Made by a program: the position numbers and the translations under genes. From assembly GCA_035578175.1 (NCBI GenBank), contig JAQMRL010000002.1, positions 129,892,171-129,956,170 on the forward strand: 64,000 nt of DNA, given 5' to 3'. Each line of letters starts with the position of its first letter. Position 1 is the first letter of the stretch. A model generated the notes under the pieces. The model was given only the letters and a program-made list of their open reading frames with translations. It ran no database searches and had not been told where the DNA came from. Origin of the DNA: Catonia carolina. Lineage: Eukaryota > Arthropoda > Insecta > Hemiptera > Achilidae. This document shows, one piece after another, positions 1 to 12,130 of this stretch.

Positions 1-255
1 TATTTAGAGCATTTTTCTCTACAGAGCCTATTTTTTTTCTAGTTTAGCGTGAAAGAGTGATTTTTGTAGGCTATTTTTAACCCAAACTGAGGTTGATTTT
101 CATTTTGCGTCTTTTACTCATGATTAAAATTACGTTCTGTTTATTGAGGTTAGTTTTTTGTTTATTTTTAATGTTTTATTACTAATATTAGGTTATATTG
201 GTCATTATTTGCATTGGCAAGAGAAAGTTGCGAGAGTGTTTCACACCAGATTTTT
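1..255 (+). repeat. R960 repeat, 3' part, cut by window edge
   Basis: Matches the last quarter of the about 960-bp repeat seen complete at 9356-10316: the run from 'agcatttttctctacagagc' through to the shared 3' end 'gtttcacaccagattttt'. The 5' portion lies outside the window. Non-coding. The family is not one I can name. Confidence 0.75.
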
Positions 256-1190
256 TTCCCTAGCATCCTAGAATTGCAGTACTGCAATAAATGAATAGTA
301 CTGCATGTTGATCATTACCAAGTATTAATGTGTTATGCATCATTACGTCATGTTATATCAAAGAATACACTAACAATAAGAGAAGATACGCCTCTGCAAA
401 GGCTCGCCTTAATGATGCCATGGCAGAACGAGATTACGTAGGTACGTTATTACTGTATGGACTGGATAGTTTTTACAATACGTCATAGTAACATTGATAA
501 AAGTAATTATCTATTTTACCGCTAGAATGCAGCCATTTCCAATACAATATACCTACGTTACAAAAATAAAAGCTGACTAAAAGTTGGCCGAAAAGTTAAC
601 GTGGAGGAAGAACAACCAGGAAATTTAATTACTTTTCTACAAAGAAAAAATTCTCGTAACGCTAAGAATAAATTTCCTGTACACAGGTTCCCTCCTCCCG
701 GCCCACCCACCTGTGTATTTCCTTACATCCTCCAGGGTCCCTCTTTTATTAAAACACTATAACTTCTCTATCATCCTTTTGGGGTTGAAATAATGCATTA
801 ATTTAGTTTTTACTTTATCCCCACATTTTGGATTAGGTATGAAATTTATCATAATTAATATAATTTAAAATTAACATGAAGGGATTTTTCAATGAAAATC
901 TTATCGGCTAATTAATGTAGAAAATTTTACGGATTTTGCGTGTTAATTTTAATTTCTGTTTCCATTACTAGACCTTTGTCAAACACCGACTCATCGGACT
1001 GTACGCATATTTCACGACACCATATAAATATATTTTTTTCAAATTTCTCGAGTACTTTATCACACACGTTCATCTAACCACTTAACCTCTTCCTGACCAC
1101 TATTTAAGGAACTTCAATACTACTTACAGTTCCTTCTTTGTACATTTTACCGGTAAAAATATAAATATAAGCAAAATATATTTATAGAGA
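256..1190. other. AT-rich stretch, no recognised feature
   Basis: No long open frame, RNA gene or recognisable repeat seen. Only general AT-rich sequence with short homopolymers. Confidence 0.4.
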
Positions 1191-1194
1191 GTTT

Positions 1195-1382
1195 AATGTC
1201 CACAACCACAATTAATACATTTTTTTAGTTTATTATAATTCACGTCAATATCTTGGTTATTAGCGACTACTTTGAGGGTAGTTAACACGTAATAATTTCT
1301 ATATATTACGCTAGAAAAGAATCGAACCCTGGATCATCCGCTTGGTAGGCTAGCGCGCTAACCATTACACCACGGAAACGGC
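1195..1382 (-). repeat. SINE-B, tRNA-derived SINE (old copy)
   Basis: Read on the minus strand it has a tRNA-like head (box A region near 1365, box B as 'cgaaccctgga' on the plus strand near 1324) followed by the diverged tail that other copies carry as 'gtcgcatcaact...cattagcgacgac'. Only the order of parts and short motifs identify it. Diverged, so old. Confidence 0.55.
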
Positions 1383-1616
1383 CTACAACGATAAATTACG
1401 AGAAAAATTATTGTTGACCGCCTCCGTTTGTTTTAACAAAAATAAACTGTTTAAACAAAAATCTATTTAAGCAGGTAGAAAATCCATAAATAAATGTCCA
1501 CCTGCTTTTAAAAGCTGTGATAATTAGTAAATTTATTTAAAAAAGCTAAAAAAATTATTTGATTGATTAACATATTTACAGCATGCAAGACTTTCTTTCT
1601 GAAAAAATTGATGTTT

Positions 1617-2005
1617 TAAATGTTGTTTAGGTCATCAGCCGAAAGGCTGGTTTGAACCTGTAGAGGTTTTACTAAGTAAAACGAGAAGTGGGGTGTTGTA
1701 CAATTGCCTTCCTCACTGAGTGGAAAAATACGCTTATCAGCATGCCGAGCCCTCTGAAAAGTACATATTTTCCACTCTGCAAATGACACCTTCACTTCAT
1801 TCCACATGCTTCATCCAGACCACAGGGTCTGGTTGTAAAATGAAATTCATTACTTTCAGAGGAGGTAACTCTGATTACTGTCTTTTACACCTCTACCTCT
1901 TCTGTTCTTAAATGATTCAGTCATTTAATTGGCTGACCATGTGATAAGAAACAGAACTATTTATTTTAGCCCTGCAACTAACAGATTGAGTGTAAAATAA
2001 ATATT
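1617..2005 (-). repeat. R400 interspersed repeat
   Basis: Near full-length copy of the commonest repeat in the window (14 copies, about 390 bp). Family hallmarks on the plus strand, in order: 'gtttaggtcatcagccgaaa', 'ggtttgaacc', 'cctcactgagtggaaaa', 'gcttatcagcatgcc', 'ttaaatgattcagtcattta' and a terminal 'cagattgagtgtaaa'. No open frame and no terminal inverted repeats, so probably a retroposed element. Class unknown. Confidence 0.8.
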
Positions 2006-2189
2006 TCTAAATATAAATATCTAAATAAACACTGAAGTGAATTCTGTTTCATTGACTAAATATTCTTTACGACACGCTCATTGAAATGAAATGATAAGGG
2101 TCTTTGAAATGAAAAACATTTTACTGACTACAAAAATTGATTTACAGATTAGGAAAACATTCTTAAAACACTGTAGAACACTTAAAACA

Positions 2190-2590
2190 TTATAAGGGAG
2201 TGAAACGTGGGTGATAGAGGCTGTGGAAAGGAAGAGGATATAAAGTTTTGAAATGTGGTGTTATAAGAGAAAGTTAAAGATTAGGTGGATGGACAAATAA
2301 AAGTAATTTAGAGGTTCTTAGACGAATGCATTAAAGAAGAAGTATATGGAAACATTTAACCGGAAGAAGTGATAGGTTAATGGGGCATATCTTAAGACAT
2401 CCAGTTATTGCTCTATTAATAATAGAGGGTAATATTGAGGGAGTGAATAGTATGGAGAGGCAAAGGTTAGAAAATTTAAAGCAAATTACAAAAGATGTAG
2501 GGTGTTGCAGGTGTGTAGATATGAAACGACTTGCGCAAGATAGAACAGCTTGGAGAACTGTATCAAACCAGTCGAGAAACTGGTGACAAA
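2190..2590 (+). pseudogene. LINE (non-LTR retrotransposon) 3' end, decayed
   Basis: Translates in interrupted frames to the C-terminal region that follows the reverse transcriptase in common arthropod LINEs. Seen: GSETWVIEAVERKRI at about 2193-2238, then a longer open piece at 2380-2586 containing MGHILRH, EGNIEG, ITKDVG and MKRLAQDRTAWR. These blocks in this order are typical of the family's carboxy end. Stops and frameshifts lie between them, and the endonuclease and RT domains are absent. A 5'-truncated dead copy. Confidence 0.75.
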
Positions 2591-3655
2591 AAAACGCTCA
2601 TCGAAGTAAGTAAGTTCGGTAAGTGTGTGATAATAAAAGGGTAATAAACTAATTGGTAAATAAGGAATTTAAGATAAGTGTTGTTATTTAGATTTATTAG
2701 TATTTGTCTTACCATGACCTTTACTCCATTTTTTGAGTTGCCTGGATGCAGATTACAAAAAAAAAATATGTTTTTTCCTGAATTGTTCTTTACCCAGAAA
2801 AAAAACTTTCATTCATATTACTTAAGAACTTTCGTAATAGGTTAACTCTTTCATTAATATGTACCCTACCATAATATGAGACCTGTAAAAGCAGGGGAGT
2901 AAGTAACACAACATGACGGACTGAATGACTCATATTGTTGAGTTCAATCACTTTTATGAATAATTTTTTTAATAATCGCATTTGAGTCATATGATGAGTA
3001 TTTACTTTAAATGTAGCACTTTAAATAAATGTTCCTTTCAACCAAAGTACTATTTAAAAGGATAAATATTTAAGGTTTTTTTGCCTAGTACGGTTTCGGC
3101 TCCTATGGAAGGGATGGTTACCATTACTACACCTTCATTAAACACCGACTCGAATAAAATTTTTCAAATTCCAGTCCGCATTTTGTTAAAATGAAGGCAT
3201 GCATAGATTTGACATCACCCAACATTCTTAGCTTATTTCCAATTCGCTCGTTCTTATTTCCCGATTAACGCATAATATGGAAAATTAACATCCAATTATA
3301 CAAACCGGGTTTTTTTGACGATTTAAAGCGCCGATCCTGTGCTTAGTCAATTTGTGTCTTCCAAGAAGGTCTCCATTGTTCTATGGAAGTTATCTTACCG
3401 ATGAAATGATATCTTTTTGAAAATTCAAGAAATTTTCAGCTGAACCATTCAGAGATCCGATGTTTTTATAAATTTTTAAGTTCCGGAAACAAAAATTTCA
3501 CTGCCGAACCCAAGGTCCTTACCGTAAAAATGTGAAAATAAAGGGATACACTACAGGGATATACTCTACCAATTCAGCAACTTCATTTTCAGAATCTACG
3601 TCAAAAATTACGAATACAAGTGGCTTAACTTTATCGGTTTTACCCATTTGTTTGT
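2591..3655. other. No recognised feature
   Basis: AT-rich sequence with only short chance frames. The part from about 3290 to 3655 has the base composition and phrases of the R960 family's surroundings but I could not align it to any copy. Confidence 0.35.
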
Positions 3656-3657
3656 CT

Positions 3658-4090
3658 GATTTTTTTTGATTTTTAACGTTCTCTTGACCTACACGAAATA
3701 TAGACTAGGTGAAGTAATGTTTTCATGATTTTCAATTTTTCCAAACCGGGTTTTAAAGGAAATACACGTTTCCAGGCCCTTTGAACCCAAATAAACATGT
3801 TTTTACCCATTGGTCTGGGAACAAAATAACTGAAAAACGGAAAATTGTACACAATTGAAACATAAAATTAGGTACCACAAGGGAACCCGAGAAAAACATT
3901 TTTATCAAAATCGTTCAACCGGAAGTCGTAGTTTATTCGTGCAATTTTTTACTATTTCTCAAAAACGGCTTATACGATTGTTTTAATAAATTTTTCGTTT
4001 TCTTTAATAACTACAATGGTGTAACCAACCCCTGTGATATTTGCTACCCCTTCTGAAACTAGAAATAAGCCCGCGTGCAATTGCTAGTAT
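3658..4090 (+). repeat. R960 repeat, diverged 5' half
   Basis: Shares with intact R960 copies, in order: 'ttctcttgacctacacgaa'-like start, 'tacacgtttccaggcc', 'cattggtctg', 'catttttatcaaaatcg', 'caaccggaagt' and 'tctcaaaaacggc'. Substantially diverged and truncated, so an old copy or a subfamily. Confidence 0.6.
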
Positions 4091-4173
4091 TTCTTTAGAA
4101 TATTGATCTATTTTTATCAAAAGAAGCAAATATCTTTAAAAAAATAATACAAAACAATACCTATGTTGTTCAT

Positions 4174-4192
4174 TCTTCTTCTTCTTCTTCTT
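4174..4192. repeat. (TTC)n microsatellite
   Basis: Six TTC/CTT units in a row, followed by unique sequence. Confidence 0.8.
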
Positions 4193-4444
4193 GACTGTAA
4201 CTAAAAAGTTATTATCTTTAACTAAAAATATCAGTTCTAAAAACATATAAAATTTCTTTGTGCTTTGCTTCCTTTGCTTCTACGATTCCTATCAATGTAG
4301 CCAATCATCTCCTCTTTTATGTTTTTTCTTTTATTTACACTCTCTCAATCTTATCAGTAGCTTTTGTTCAGAAATAACAATCACAGTTTCCTCATATTTT
4401 TACTATCCACATTTTCTACTTCTTTACACATATTACAGAATCCC

Positions 4445-5470
4445 TTTAGTTTTCTTCTTCTTCTGTCTGATCATTATTTACATTAGGTTTTATCATTAGT
4501 TAACAAACAAGTCCACTTTCTGTACGAAAATATCCAGCGTTAAAAAATTTATTGAGATTTTGTTTTCATAATTTTTTAGTTTTCTACAACTCGATGCAGT
4601 ATTTCAGTTGGAAGGACTTCACTACCCTAAACGACATTTTTGATTTCCTACAAAAATGTATCGTCTTTATCGTAACCTTAATAAAAAAAAATCTATATTA
4701 AAATTTACAAGGCTCAAGTACATCCGATTTCGGGATGCGTTCCCACTGGCAGCGTTTATCACCAACGCTGTACCGCTTATAGCGTTTTACATTTAGTTTT
4801 CTTCTGTTTTTTGTTTCATTACTTAACAATTATTAAAGTTCTATCATTAGTAAACAAACATGTCCACTTATTGTACGAAAATATCCGGCGTTGAAAAATT
4901 TATAGATTTTTTTGATAAATTTTTAGTTTTCTACAACTCAATGCACTATTTCAGTTGGAAGGCTTTCACTAACCTAAACGATACTTTTGATTTCCGAAAA
5001 AAATTGCTCCTCTTTATCTTAACCTAAATATAAAAAAAAATAAATCTGCATTAAATTTACACGGGACCCACCGGGTTGGTCTAGGGGTAACGTTGTCGCC
5101 GCTAGTCAGCTGTTTAAAGGCTGATTTTCGGAGACGAACTTTCCTGGTTCAAATCCTAGTAAAGGTAGTAACTTTTATACGGATTTGAATACTAGACAGT
5201 GGTTACCGGTGTACTTTGATGGTTGGGTTTCAATTAACCATACTCTTTCAGGAATATTCGGCCTGAGTCTGTACAAGACTACACCTCATTTACATGTCAT
5301 ACATATCATCCTCATCTCATTGGGTCATGGGGTTGCTTATTGCTCTAAATTGAACAGATTGCAACGTACACACATTAGGAATAAAAAAAAAATTACAGGG
5401 CTCAACTACATGCAATTTTGGGAGGCATCACCCCGCCAGCATTTTATCTACCGCAGAACACCAACCGCAA
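4445..5470. repeat. About 350-bp tandem duplication, second unit split by a SINE
   Basis: Two diverged direct copies about 350 bp apart. Paired landmarks are 'tttagttttcttct' at 4445 and 4793, 'gtccac' at 4511 and 4862, 'ttttctacaactc' at 4582 and 4929, and 'ttcagttggaagg' in both. The first unit runs on into 'acaaggctcaagtacatcc'; the matching end of the second unit ('acagggctcaactacatgc') appears only after the SINE, at 5396. No coding potential recognised. Confidence 0.7.
5066..5389 (+). mobile_element. SINE-A, tRNA-derived SINE, full length with target duplication
   Basis: tRNA-like head with a box A (GGGTTGGTCTAGGGGTAA, about 5073-5090) and a box B (GGTTCAAATCC, about 5146-5156), then a family-specific body ending 'cgtacacacattaggaata' plus a short A-run. 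Flanked by a near-duplicate 'aaatttacacggg' (5053-5065) and 'aaattacaggg' (5390-5400), as expected for LINE-driven retroposition. It sits inside the second unit of a tandem duplication. Six copies of this family are in the window. Confidence 0.85.
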
Positions 5471-5627
5471 CAATTACAACGTTTGCCGAAGACACTCTGT
5501 ACAAATTATTCTAGAATCATCAGACACCGCATCAGAAAACTTACAAGAACAATTACACGAATATCAAAATTGGCAGAAGAGATGGAAAATATGGAAAGGA
5601 AAATTACATTTACATGTAAAATTTACA

Positions 5628-6278
5628 AAATCGAGTTTTCGCCGGAAAAATATATTTTCAAGTCCCTTGAGCAAAAAAAAACATGTTTTTACCGATTTGT
5701 CGGTATGTATGTGAACAAGATAACTCAAAACCGGAACTTCGTACAAAGTTGAAACCTAGAACTTAAGTTAGGTACCACGAAAAGACCCGAAATGACATTT
5801 TTATTAAAATCGGTCAACTGGAAGTAGCAGTTTATTCGTGCGATTTTCACTCTTTTTCAAATTTCTCAGAAACAGCTCCTATGACTTAGCTTTAAATCGC
5901 TTCATATATCAAACCGTTTGTGCTTTACAAGATAGGGTAATCGACCATATCTGGGAAAATTTTTAGAGGGCTACGCTCTCACGATACAATTTTTTTTTTT
6001 CAAACAATGGCCTTAATATTCATTTTAGAGAAAAATTGTATGTAATTAAAGGAGTAGAAAATTAAAAACTTTGAAACTTTTATTTCAAGTAGATATTTGT
6101 TTCCACACAGCATAGTTTAGCGTTAATTAGGAGTTTTCCAAATTTTTCTCATAAAAAATAATATGTCAGAGCCTGTTTATCATTTTGGGTCACCAACTCA
6201 TGATTAAAATTAGGTTATGTTTTTGATTATTTACGCAAGAGAAAGTCATATGAGTGTTTCACACCAGATATTTTATAT
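5628..6278 (+). repeat. R960 repeat, 5'-truncated
   Basis: Covers the family from 'cgagttttcgccgga' to the 3' end 'gagtgtttcacaccaga'. Contains the usual 'tgctttacaagatagggtaa' block near 5920 and 'catttttattaaaatcggtc' near 5795. Short overlapping frames here are chance. Confidence 0.75.
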
Positions 6279-8070
6279 ACATAGTGACTCTTTCCTTAGT
6301 AATCGAATACAACAGGATTAGTAACGATTTTTTACATAAGAAACATAATTACCTGCTTCAAATATGAAATCTGACACTTGTAATTGTCAAGTTCACATCG
6401 TAGAAGGTAAAAGATTATTATAACTTGTTAAAGATCTTCACGTGATGAGATTAATGATGCAACAGTGTGTTTTAAACATGTAAACACAAATTTAGGACTT
6501 GCTCTTCTTTTAGTTAAGTCTAGTGACTTGCGTCATTGCTACGGTTCATCATCTGTCCTATTAACACGTCACTTTACTGCATGACCTTAAAATAAGAAGA
6601 AAAACAAACGATTGTATGCTTACATACAATTACTGACCGATAAATTAAGAATGGAGCTGAAAAACAAATATCCCTACGTAGTTTATTGTAAACAAACCAC
6701 AGCAGGCTAATATTAATTCAAAGAATCTTTATATCTTAACTCATGTAGAAATAATCCATAATTCGAAGGTTTAAATTTTGTTTATTTCTCGTTGCTTAAA
6801 ATATTCCAAGCCTCCATTCATACAAAAGAACAGAAAAGGTGTAACATCGCACGAATTGATTCGAATTTCTGTACTAAGATCCCTGTTACAAAACAAATAT
6901 TTCATCTTTATACTGTAGAGGCCACCTTTTCCATTCCTAACCGTGATCCCAATTCTGGAATTTGATCATAAATTTATAGTTATTCTCAAATGACCTCAAA
7001 ATGCTTAATTATAAGTTTCCAAACAATTTTCCAGCTTCCCAGTAGTATTTCCTTTCAAACACTTACAACCCCTTCTCAAGTAAATTCTAAATCCGCCCCC
7101 TGGGTAAGTCCATCATTCTAGGCTTTCGCATCAATACTGTATGAGACACCTACGCCTAGGTTCGTTTGGGATCTGAGTATGATAAATATTAAACTTACTT
7201 CTAGCAATTTATTTGTTATTTACACGATTAATAATTAAAATTAATGATGGAAGTTAACCTACTATCAAATAAAATAAAATTACATAAATTAATCAATTAT
7301 AAAAATTAAGCTTAACCCTAACTTAACTAACAATAGACTTTTTTTCTGTCCACAACCAATAACTGCTACCATCCGCACTATTTAACGTAATGCAGAAGGG
7401 ATCCCTAACGACACTACGCAAGAGCGTCGATTATACGAACGTCAGTCATCCGAACCATCATTGATAGAAAAAGTACAATGAACAAGATATTTACTACCAA
7501 AATACGGACATAAAATTCAATGAAAAATGTATACTAAAGTAGTTTTCATATTCAACTTGTTAACAGCAGAGATTGCTCAGAGGAAAATTCAAGATTTAAA
7601 AAAATTACTGCATAGTAATGTAAAAGTGGGTTAAAAAAATATTTCATAAAGGATTTTACCGTACTTTATTTCGTTAATTTATTTACTTTTAAAATTCTGT
7701 ATTTCCCGTTTGTTTTTATAATCTTTAGTACATTCTATATTTGCAATAAATAAAATAAATTAGTGTTTTATTTTTTTAAGTATAGTTTATGTTAACCTTT
7801 AATAACCTAATAAACATTTAGGTTACATTACATTGCTAAGGTACAGTGTATCAAATGATAATATTTAGCCTATTCGATTATCAGAACTATTTGATTATAA
7901 GAACCGCTCTGATCCCAATTATTTCGGATACCTGACGCTCTGCTGTATTTTGAACGGCCCGACAACATTTTTCCTTTACAATTCAATTATTAACTGACTA
8001 GCTACAACTGCACTAAATGCTATCATTTAATTCTATAATGATTCCTTTTATGGATGATAGATTTTATAAC
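6279..8070. other. No recognised feature (1.8 kb)
   Basis: AT-rich sequence without supported genes, RNA genes or identifiable repeats. Two short unmatched islands (about 6840-7130) have slightly higher GC but no convincing frame. Confidence 0.35.
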
Positions 8071-8071
8071 T

Positions 8072-8470
8072 GCCCCAAACAGACAGGGGGAGTGTCAAAT
8101 TATTTGCACTTAATCTTTTAGTTGCAGGGCTAAAATAAATAGTTCTGTTTCTTATCACATGGTCAGCCAACTAAATGACTGAATCATTTAAGAACAGAAG
8201 ACGCAGAGGTGTAAAAGACACTAATCACAGTTATCTCCTCTGAAAGTAATGAATTTAATTATACAGCCAGACCCTATGGTGAATGAAGTGAAGGTGTCAT
8301 TTACAGAGTGGAAAATATGTGATTTTCAGAGGGCCCGACATGCTGATAAGCATACTTTTCCACTCAGTGAGGAAGGCAAATGTAAACCACCTCACTCCTC
8401 GATTTACTTAGTAAAACCTCTACAGGTTCAAACCAGCCTTTCGGCTGATGACCTAAACAACAAACAACAA
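8072..8470 (+). repeat. R400 interspersed repeat, full length
   Basis: Complete copy in the sense orientation: starts near 'gccccaaacagacaggggga' and ends 'ctgatgacctaaacaacaaa'. The AAC-rich end suggests the 3' tail of a retroposed element. A 76-codon open frame across it is not conserved among the other copies, so I do not call a gene. Confidence 0.8.
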
Positions 8471-8479
8471 ATTTTATAA

Positions 8480-9345
8480 AAAATATATTATTTTATGAAA
8501 TAAAGATGTAAACTTTTAACTTGTTAAAAGTTAATTAAGCTACTAATGAAATATGCACATACGTACGTCAAAATCCCATCAAAAACAAACTAGAAATAAC
8601 ATTTTCAAGCTGTTAAGCTTGCTGCACTGTTAAAAGTTAAAACGATAATACTGAGTTAGGCGGTCCAAATAATTTAGTAGAGCGTGTCTATGTAATTATT
8701 GAAAAGCAGCATTTGAAAGAGCATCTGATGGAAAACGTATAATGAACGTCGGTTCTGATGTGACTTTATTAGATTATAAAATGTCCTCAAGGATGATGGA
8801 ATATAGTTCAGAATGGATTCATTCACCATGCACAATTCAGATGAGGTAACGAGGTCAATGAAAGGTCACAGCTGAAAGGGTTGGTGTAAAACGAATAAGC
8901 TGGGAGGCCTATCGATCGTCAAGCACTAATACCATTGGAGAGCTGCACCAGCAGTCGCTTTAATAGTGGACGTCGGGCGATATAATTGACGATCAATTGA
9001 GCTAGGGGTCGCAGAGGCCGTCGCTGCCCGTGGCGGAGACAACCGACCATTCAATGGCTCTTGTATTACCGACCGGGGCCAGTTGGCCGGGAATGAAGCT
9101 CTTGGCACTTCGGCACCAACCGACGCAGAAGAGAAGGGACATGATAACGGACGATATAGTACAACCGACAAATTATAAGCCCAAGGCCATAAAAATACCT
9201 ATTACGTCCTTTAACACCTCGCCGACTAAATATTATATCGTATCATTAATAAGTGATAAAATTTCCGAGACGATCTGTGAAGACCATTTCCTCAGAAATA
9301 TGACGATAGCATTAATTAAGTTATAGCAAAATACATTTTAAAGTT
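8480..9345. other. No recognised feature; GC-richer island at 8880-9180
   Basis: The 300-bp island at 8880-9180 is clearly richer in GC than its surroundings and contains frames of about 80-98 codons on both strands. None gives a recognisable protein. It could be an old element or a host exon. Confidence 0.3.
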
Positions 9346-9355
9346 TAGTTTTTTT

Positions 9356-9490
9356 TTTACTTTCTCTTGCCTATATGAATTTATAGGAAGGAAAGTATTG
9401 TTTTCATGTCAAATTTTTCGAAATCAAATTTTCACCGGATCTACACGTTTTCAGACTCCCTGAACCCAAAAAACAAGTTTTTAGCGATTG

Positions 9491-9545
<55 letters not shown>

Positions 9546-10316
9546 TGAACTGAATATCTCAAGAACGGAACATCTTACGAACTTGAAACTTGAGTTACAT
9601 ACCACTACTGGACCCGACACCAACATTTCATCAAAATCGGTCAACCGGAATTAGTGTATATTCGTGTAATTTTTCACTTTTTTTGCGATTTTCTCAAAAA
9701 CTGGTCCAACGATTTTTTTCAAAAAATCCCCTGGTTTACTAAATTTTTTATGCTCTACAAGATAGGGTAGGCGCCATGTTTGCTGAAATTCTTGGTGAGG
9801 TTTTTTCACGCAAAACAATTGTTTTTTTTTAAGATTTCGGCTTTAGTGTGCATTTGGGCGCAAAAATTTATATAATAAAAATGTAGAGAATTTAAAATCC
9901 TACAATTTTTATTTTAAACATTTTCTTGTATAACGTTTATTTTAGCGGTAATTAGCGATTTTCTGTTTTTGCTCACGAAAAAGTGTGAAAAATCGATTTT
10001 TTTAAGATTTCGGCCTGGGTATGCACTTTACGACAAAAGTGTATATAATCAAATTTATAGGAAATTAAAAGATCTAGAACTTTTATTTGAAGCATTTTTC
10101 TGTACAGAGCCTAGTTTAGCGTGAAAGAGTGATTTTTCGTATTTTTAAGCTAAACTGAGGTCGATTTTCATTTTGCGTCTTTCACTCATGATTAAAATAC
10201 GATTATATTTTTTGAGGTTAGTTTTTTGTTTATTTCTAATGGTTTATTACTAATGTTAGGTTATATTGGTCATTACTTGCATTGGCAAGAGAAAGTTGTG
10301 TGAGTGTTTCACACCA
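9356..10316 (+). repeat. R960 repeat, near-complete reference copy
   Basis: About 960 bp from 'actttctcttgcctatatga' to 'gtttcacaccagattttt'. The 12-bp 'ctttctcttgcc' near the start recurs inverted as 'ggcaagagaaag' near 10285, about 30 bp in from the 3' end, giving imperfect subterminal inverted repeats. No long open frame, so non-autonomous. Class unknown: the offset inverted repeats fit a degenerate DNA element better than a SINE. Confidence 0.8.
9494..9547. repeat. (GT)n microsatellite inside R960
   Basis: More than 20 GT units with one A interruption, at the position where the copy at 13932 has only a few units. The short cysteine-valine and threonine-histidine frames here come from the repeat and are not genes. 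Confidence 0.9.
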
Positions 10317-10494
10317 GATTTTTAATTAATAAAAAGTTAGAATATCAAAATCCTTTCATTATAATCAACCAACTCGACAACAGCGAAAATATTCACACAC
10401 TGAAATATATTAAAACATAGATCTTTCCTTCCGATTTTGTTAATCTTTAACTAATATTATGTTTTTTCTACTTCAAATCATCGTCATCTGAATC

Positions 10495-10710
10495 ACACAG
10501 ATTCAGCCGGACCATTCCTGAAAGAGTGTAGTTAATTGAACCCCAACCATCAAAGTACACCGGTAACCGCTCTCTAGTATGAAAATCCGTATAAAAATTC
10601 CGTACCTTTACTAGGGTTTGAAACAGGAACCTTCGTCTCCGAATGTCAGCTGTTAAACAGCTGACTCACGGCGAAAACTTTACCTCTAGACCAACCCGGT
10701 GGGTAAACAA
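10495..10710 (-). repeat. SINE-A copy, 3'-truncated
   Basis: Reverse-oriented copy retaining the tRNA-like head (box A complement near 10685-10700, box B complement near 10613) and the first part of the body up to 'caggaatggtccggc' (complement). The last 100 bp or so of the family is missing. Confidence 0.75.
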
Positions 10711-10787
10711 AATATTAATCATTATTATTAAAAATTAATATTTATTGTAGTAAATTTCCAAAATATCTGCGTTTAATAGGTGTTGAT

Positions 10788-11152
10788 CATCAACCTGTAA
10801 AGGGTTTTACCGCGTAAAACGAGGAGTGAGGTGGTTTACTATTGCCTTCCTCACTGAGTGGAAAAGTATGCTTATTAGCATGCCGGGCCCTCTGAAAAGC
10901 ACACATTTTCCACTCTGCAAATGACATCTTCCCATCATTCACCACAGGGTCTGGCTGTATAATGAAATTCATTACTCTCAGAGAAGATAACTCTGACTCA
11001 TGTCTTTTACACCTCTACCTCTTCTGTTCTTAAATGATTTAGTCATTTATTTGACTGACCATGTGATAAGAAACAGAACTATTTATTTTAGCCCTGCAAC
11101 GAACAGATCGAGTGTAAATAATCTGATACTCCACCTGTCTGTTATGGGCAGG
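10788..11152 (-). repeat. R400 interspersed repeat
   Basis: Near-complete reverse copy. The end at 11140-11152 ('ctgttatgggcagg') matches the 5' end of sense copies ('gcccataacagacaggtgga'), which sets the family's 5' boundary. Confidence 0.8.
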
Positions 11153-11801
11153 TTTAATAGGTATTTAGTGATTAAACAAATAAATTACTCGGAAGTGTTA
11201 TAGTACATCATGTCGGTCTTAAATAGGTAAACTTAGAATCGTTCAGTATTTAGTATTACTGTGCTCGGTTTTTCTTATCTGTAAACATTTTCCTGAACGT
11301 GATGTTTCCATTAACTATCGATTTCACTTAACTAACCAATAACACGTACAATGCTAATCAAGACAAATACGAGCAACGCTCTATCGTTGTGTTAAGTATT
11401 ATGTACTGTTAAATACATTACAGCCATAAATAGCATTTCTTAACGCTTACTAAACTTCAGATAAAAGATTCTACATGAAGATACAATAAATGTTAATACA
11501 GACTACCAATAACATCGGTTTTAACGAGGGTTTATTACCAGCATCAGCTAAATGACTATTCAAGATGCAAAACACGATGGAGTCCCTTCAAAAAATTCAA
11601 AGTTTGGGAGATTTGTACAGGATTTGTTATTACTCACATTTATTCACCACTTCAGAGAGCGTAAGAACTTTAATATTTTAAATAGTTTTCTTCTATTTTT
11701 CCAAGCCATCCGTAATTCCTCCCAAATTCTTTTCATGGGTTCCCTTCTTCAGATTTCTTCCTCTTCTCATTTTCTTAAATATTGTTTATTTATGTTGTTT
11801 C

Positions 11802-11860
11802 TGAATTGTTCCAGATTGTTCGTGACGCATTTTTAATCACGAACAATCTGGAACAATTCA
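11802..11860. repeat. Perfect 24-bp inverted repeat, 11-nt loop
   Basis: Arms at 11802-11825 (begins TGAATTGTTCCAG) and 11837-11860 are exact reverse complements, separated by 'cgcatttttaa'. It lies in a decayed LINE and looks like a local inverted duplication. Confidence 0.9.
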
Positions 11861-12030
11861 TGTTTGAGATCTTCTTCCGATTCAGTTATTTATTTTGACT
11901 TATTTTTGCAGGTGGTTGTGATGTCGAAGATTTATTTTATGATTCTCTGTTCTTGTTCATTGTGTGTTTGTCCGTAAAAACTTCCTCTCCATCTTCTGAA
12001 CGCGTCTGTCATTATGTTATGGTCTGTTAT

Positions 12031-12130
12031 TGGCCGGCCCGTTGACTTACTGGTTAGTGCAACTGGCTTCTACACCGGAGTCTCGGGTTCGATTCACGGT
12101 CAGGTCTGGCATTTCATTATTCAGAGTAGC
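12031..12130 (+). repeat. SINE-B-like tRNA-derived head
   Basis: tRNA-like: box A region 'gacttactggttagtgcaac' near 12043 and box B 'gggttcgattcac' near 12087. Inserted into the LINE relic, whose reading continues on both sides. The conserved tail seen in other SINE-B copies is not evident, so this may be a head-only insertion or a separate family. Confidence 0.6.

Noticed and set aside
8249..8479. 76-codon frame in an R400 copy
   Set aside because: Homologous frames in other R400 copies are interrupted at different places, so no evidence of selection on a protein.
9441..9654. Cys-Val and Thr-His repeat proteins
   Set aside because: Translation of the GT microsatellite inside R960.
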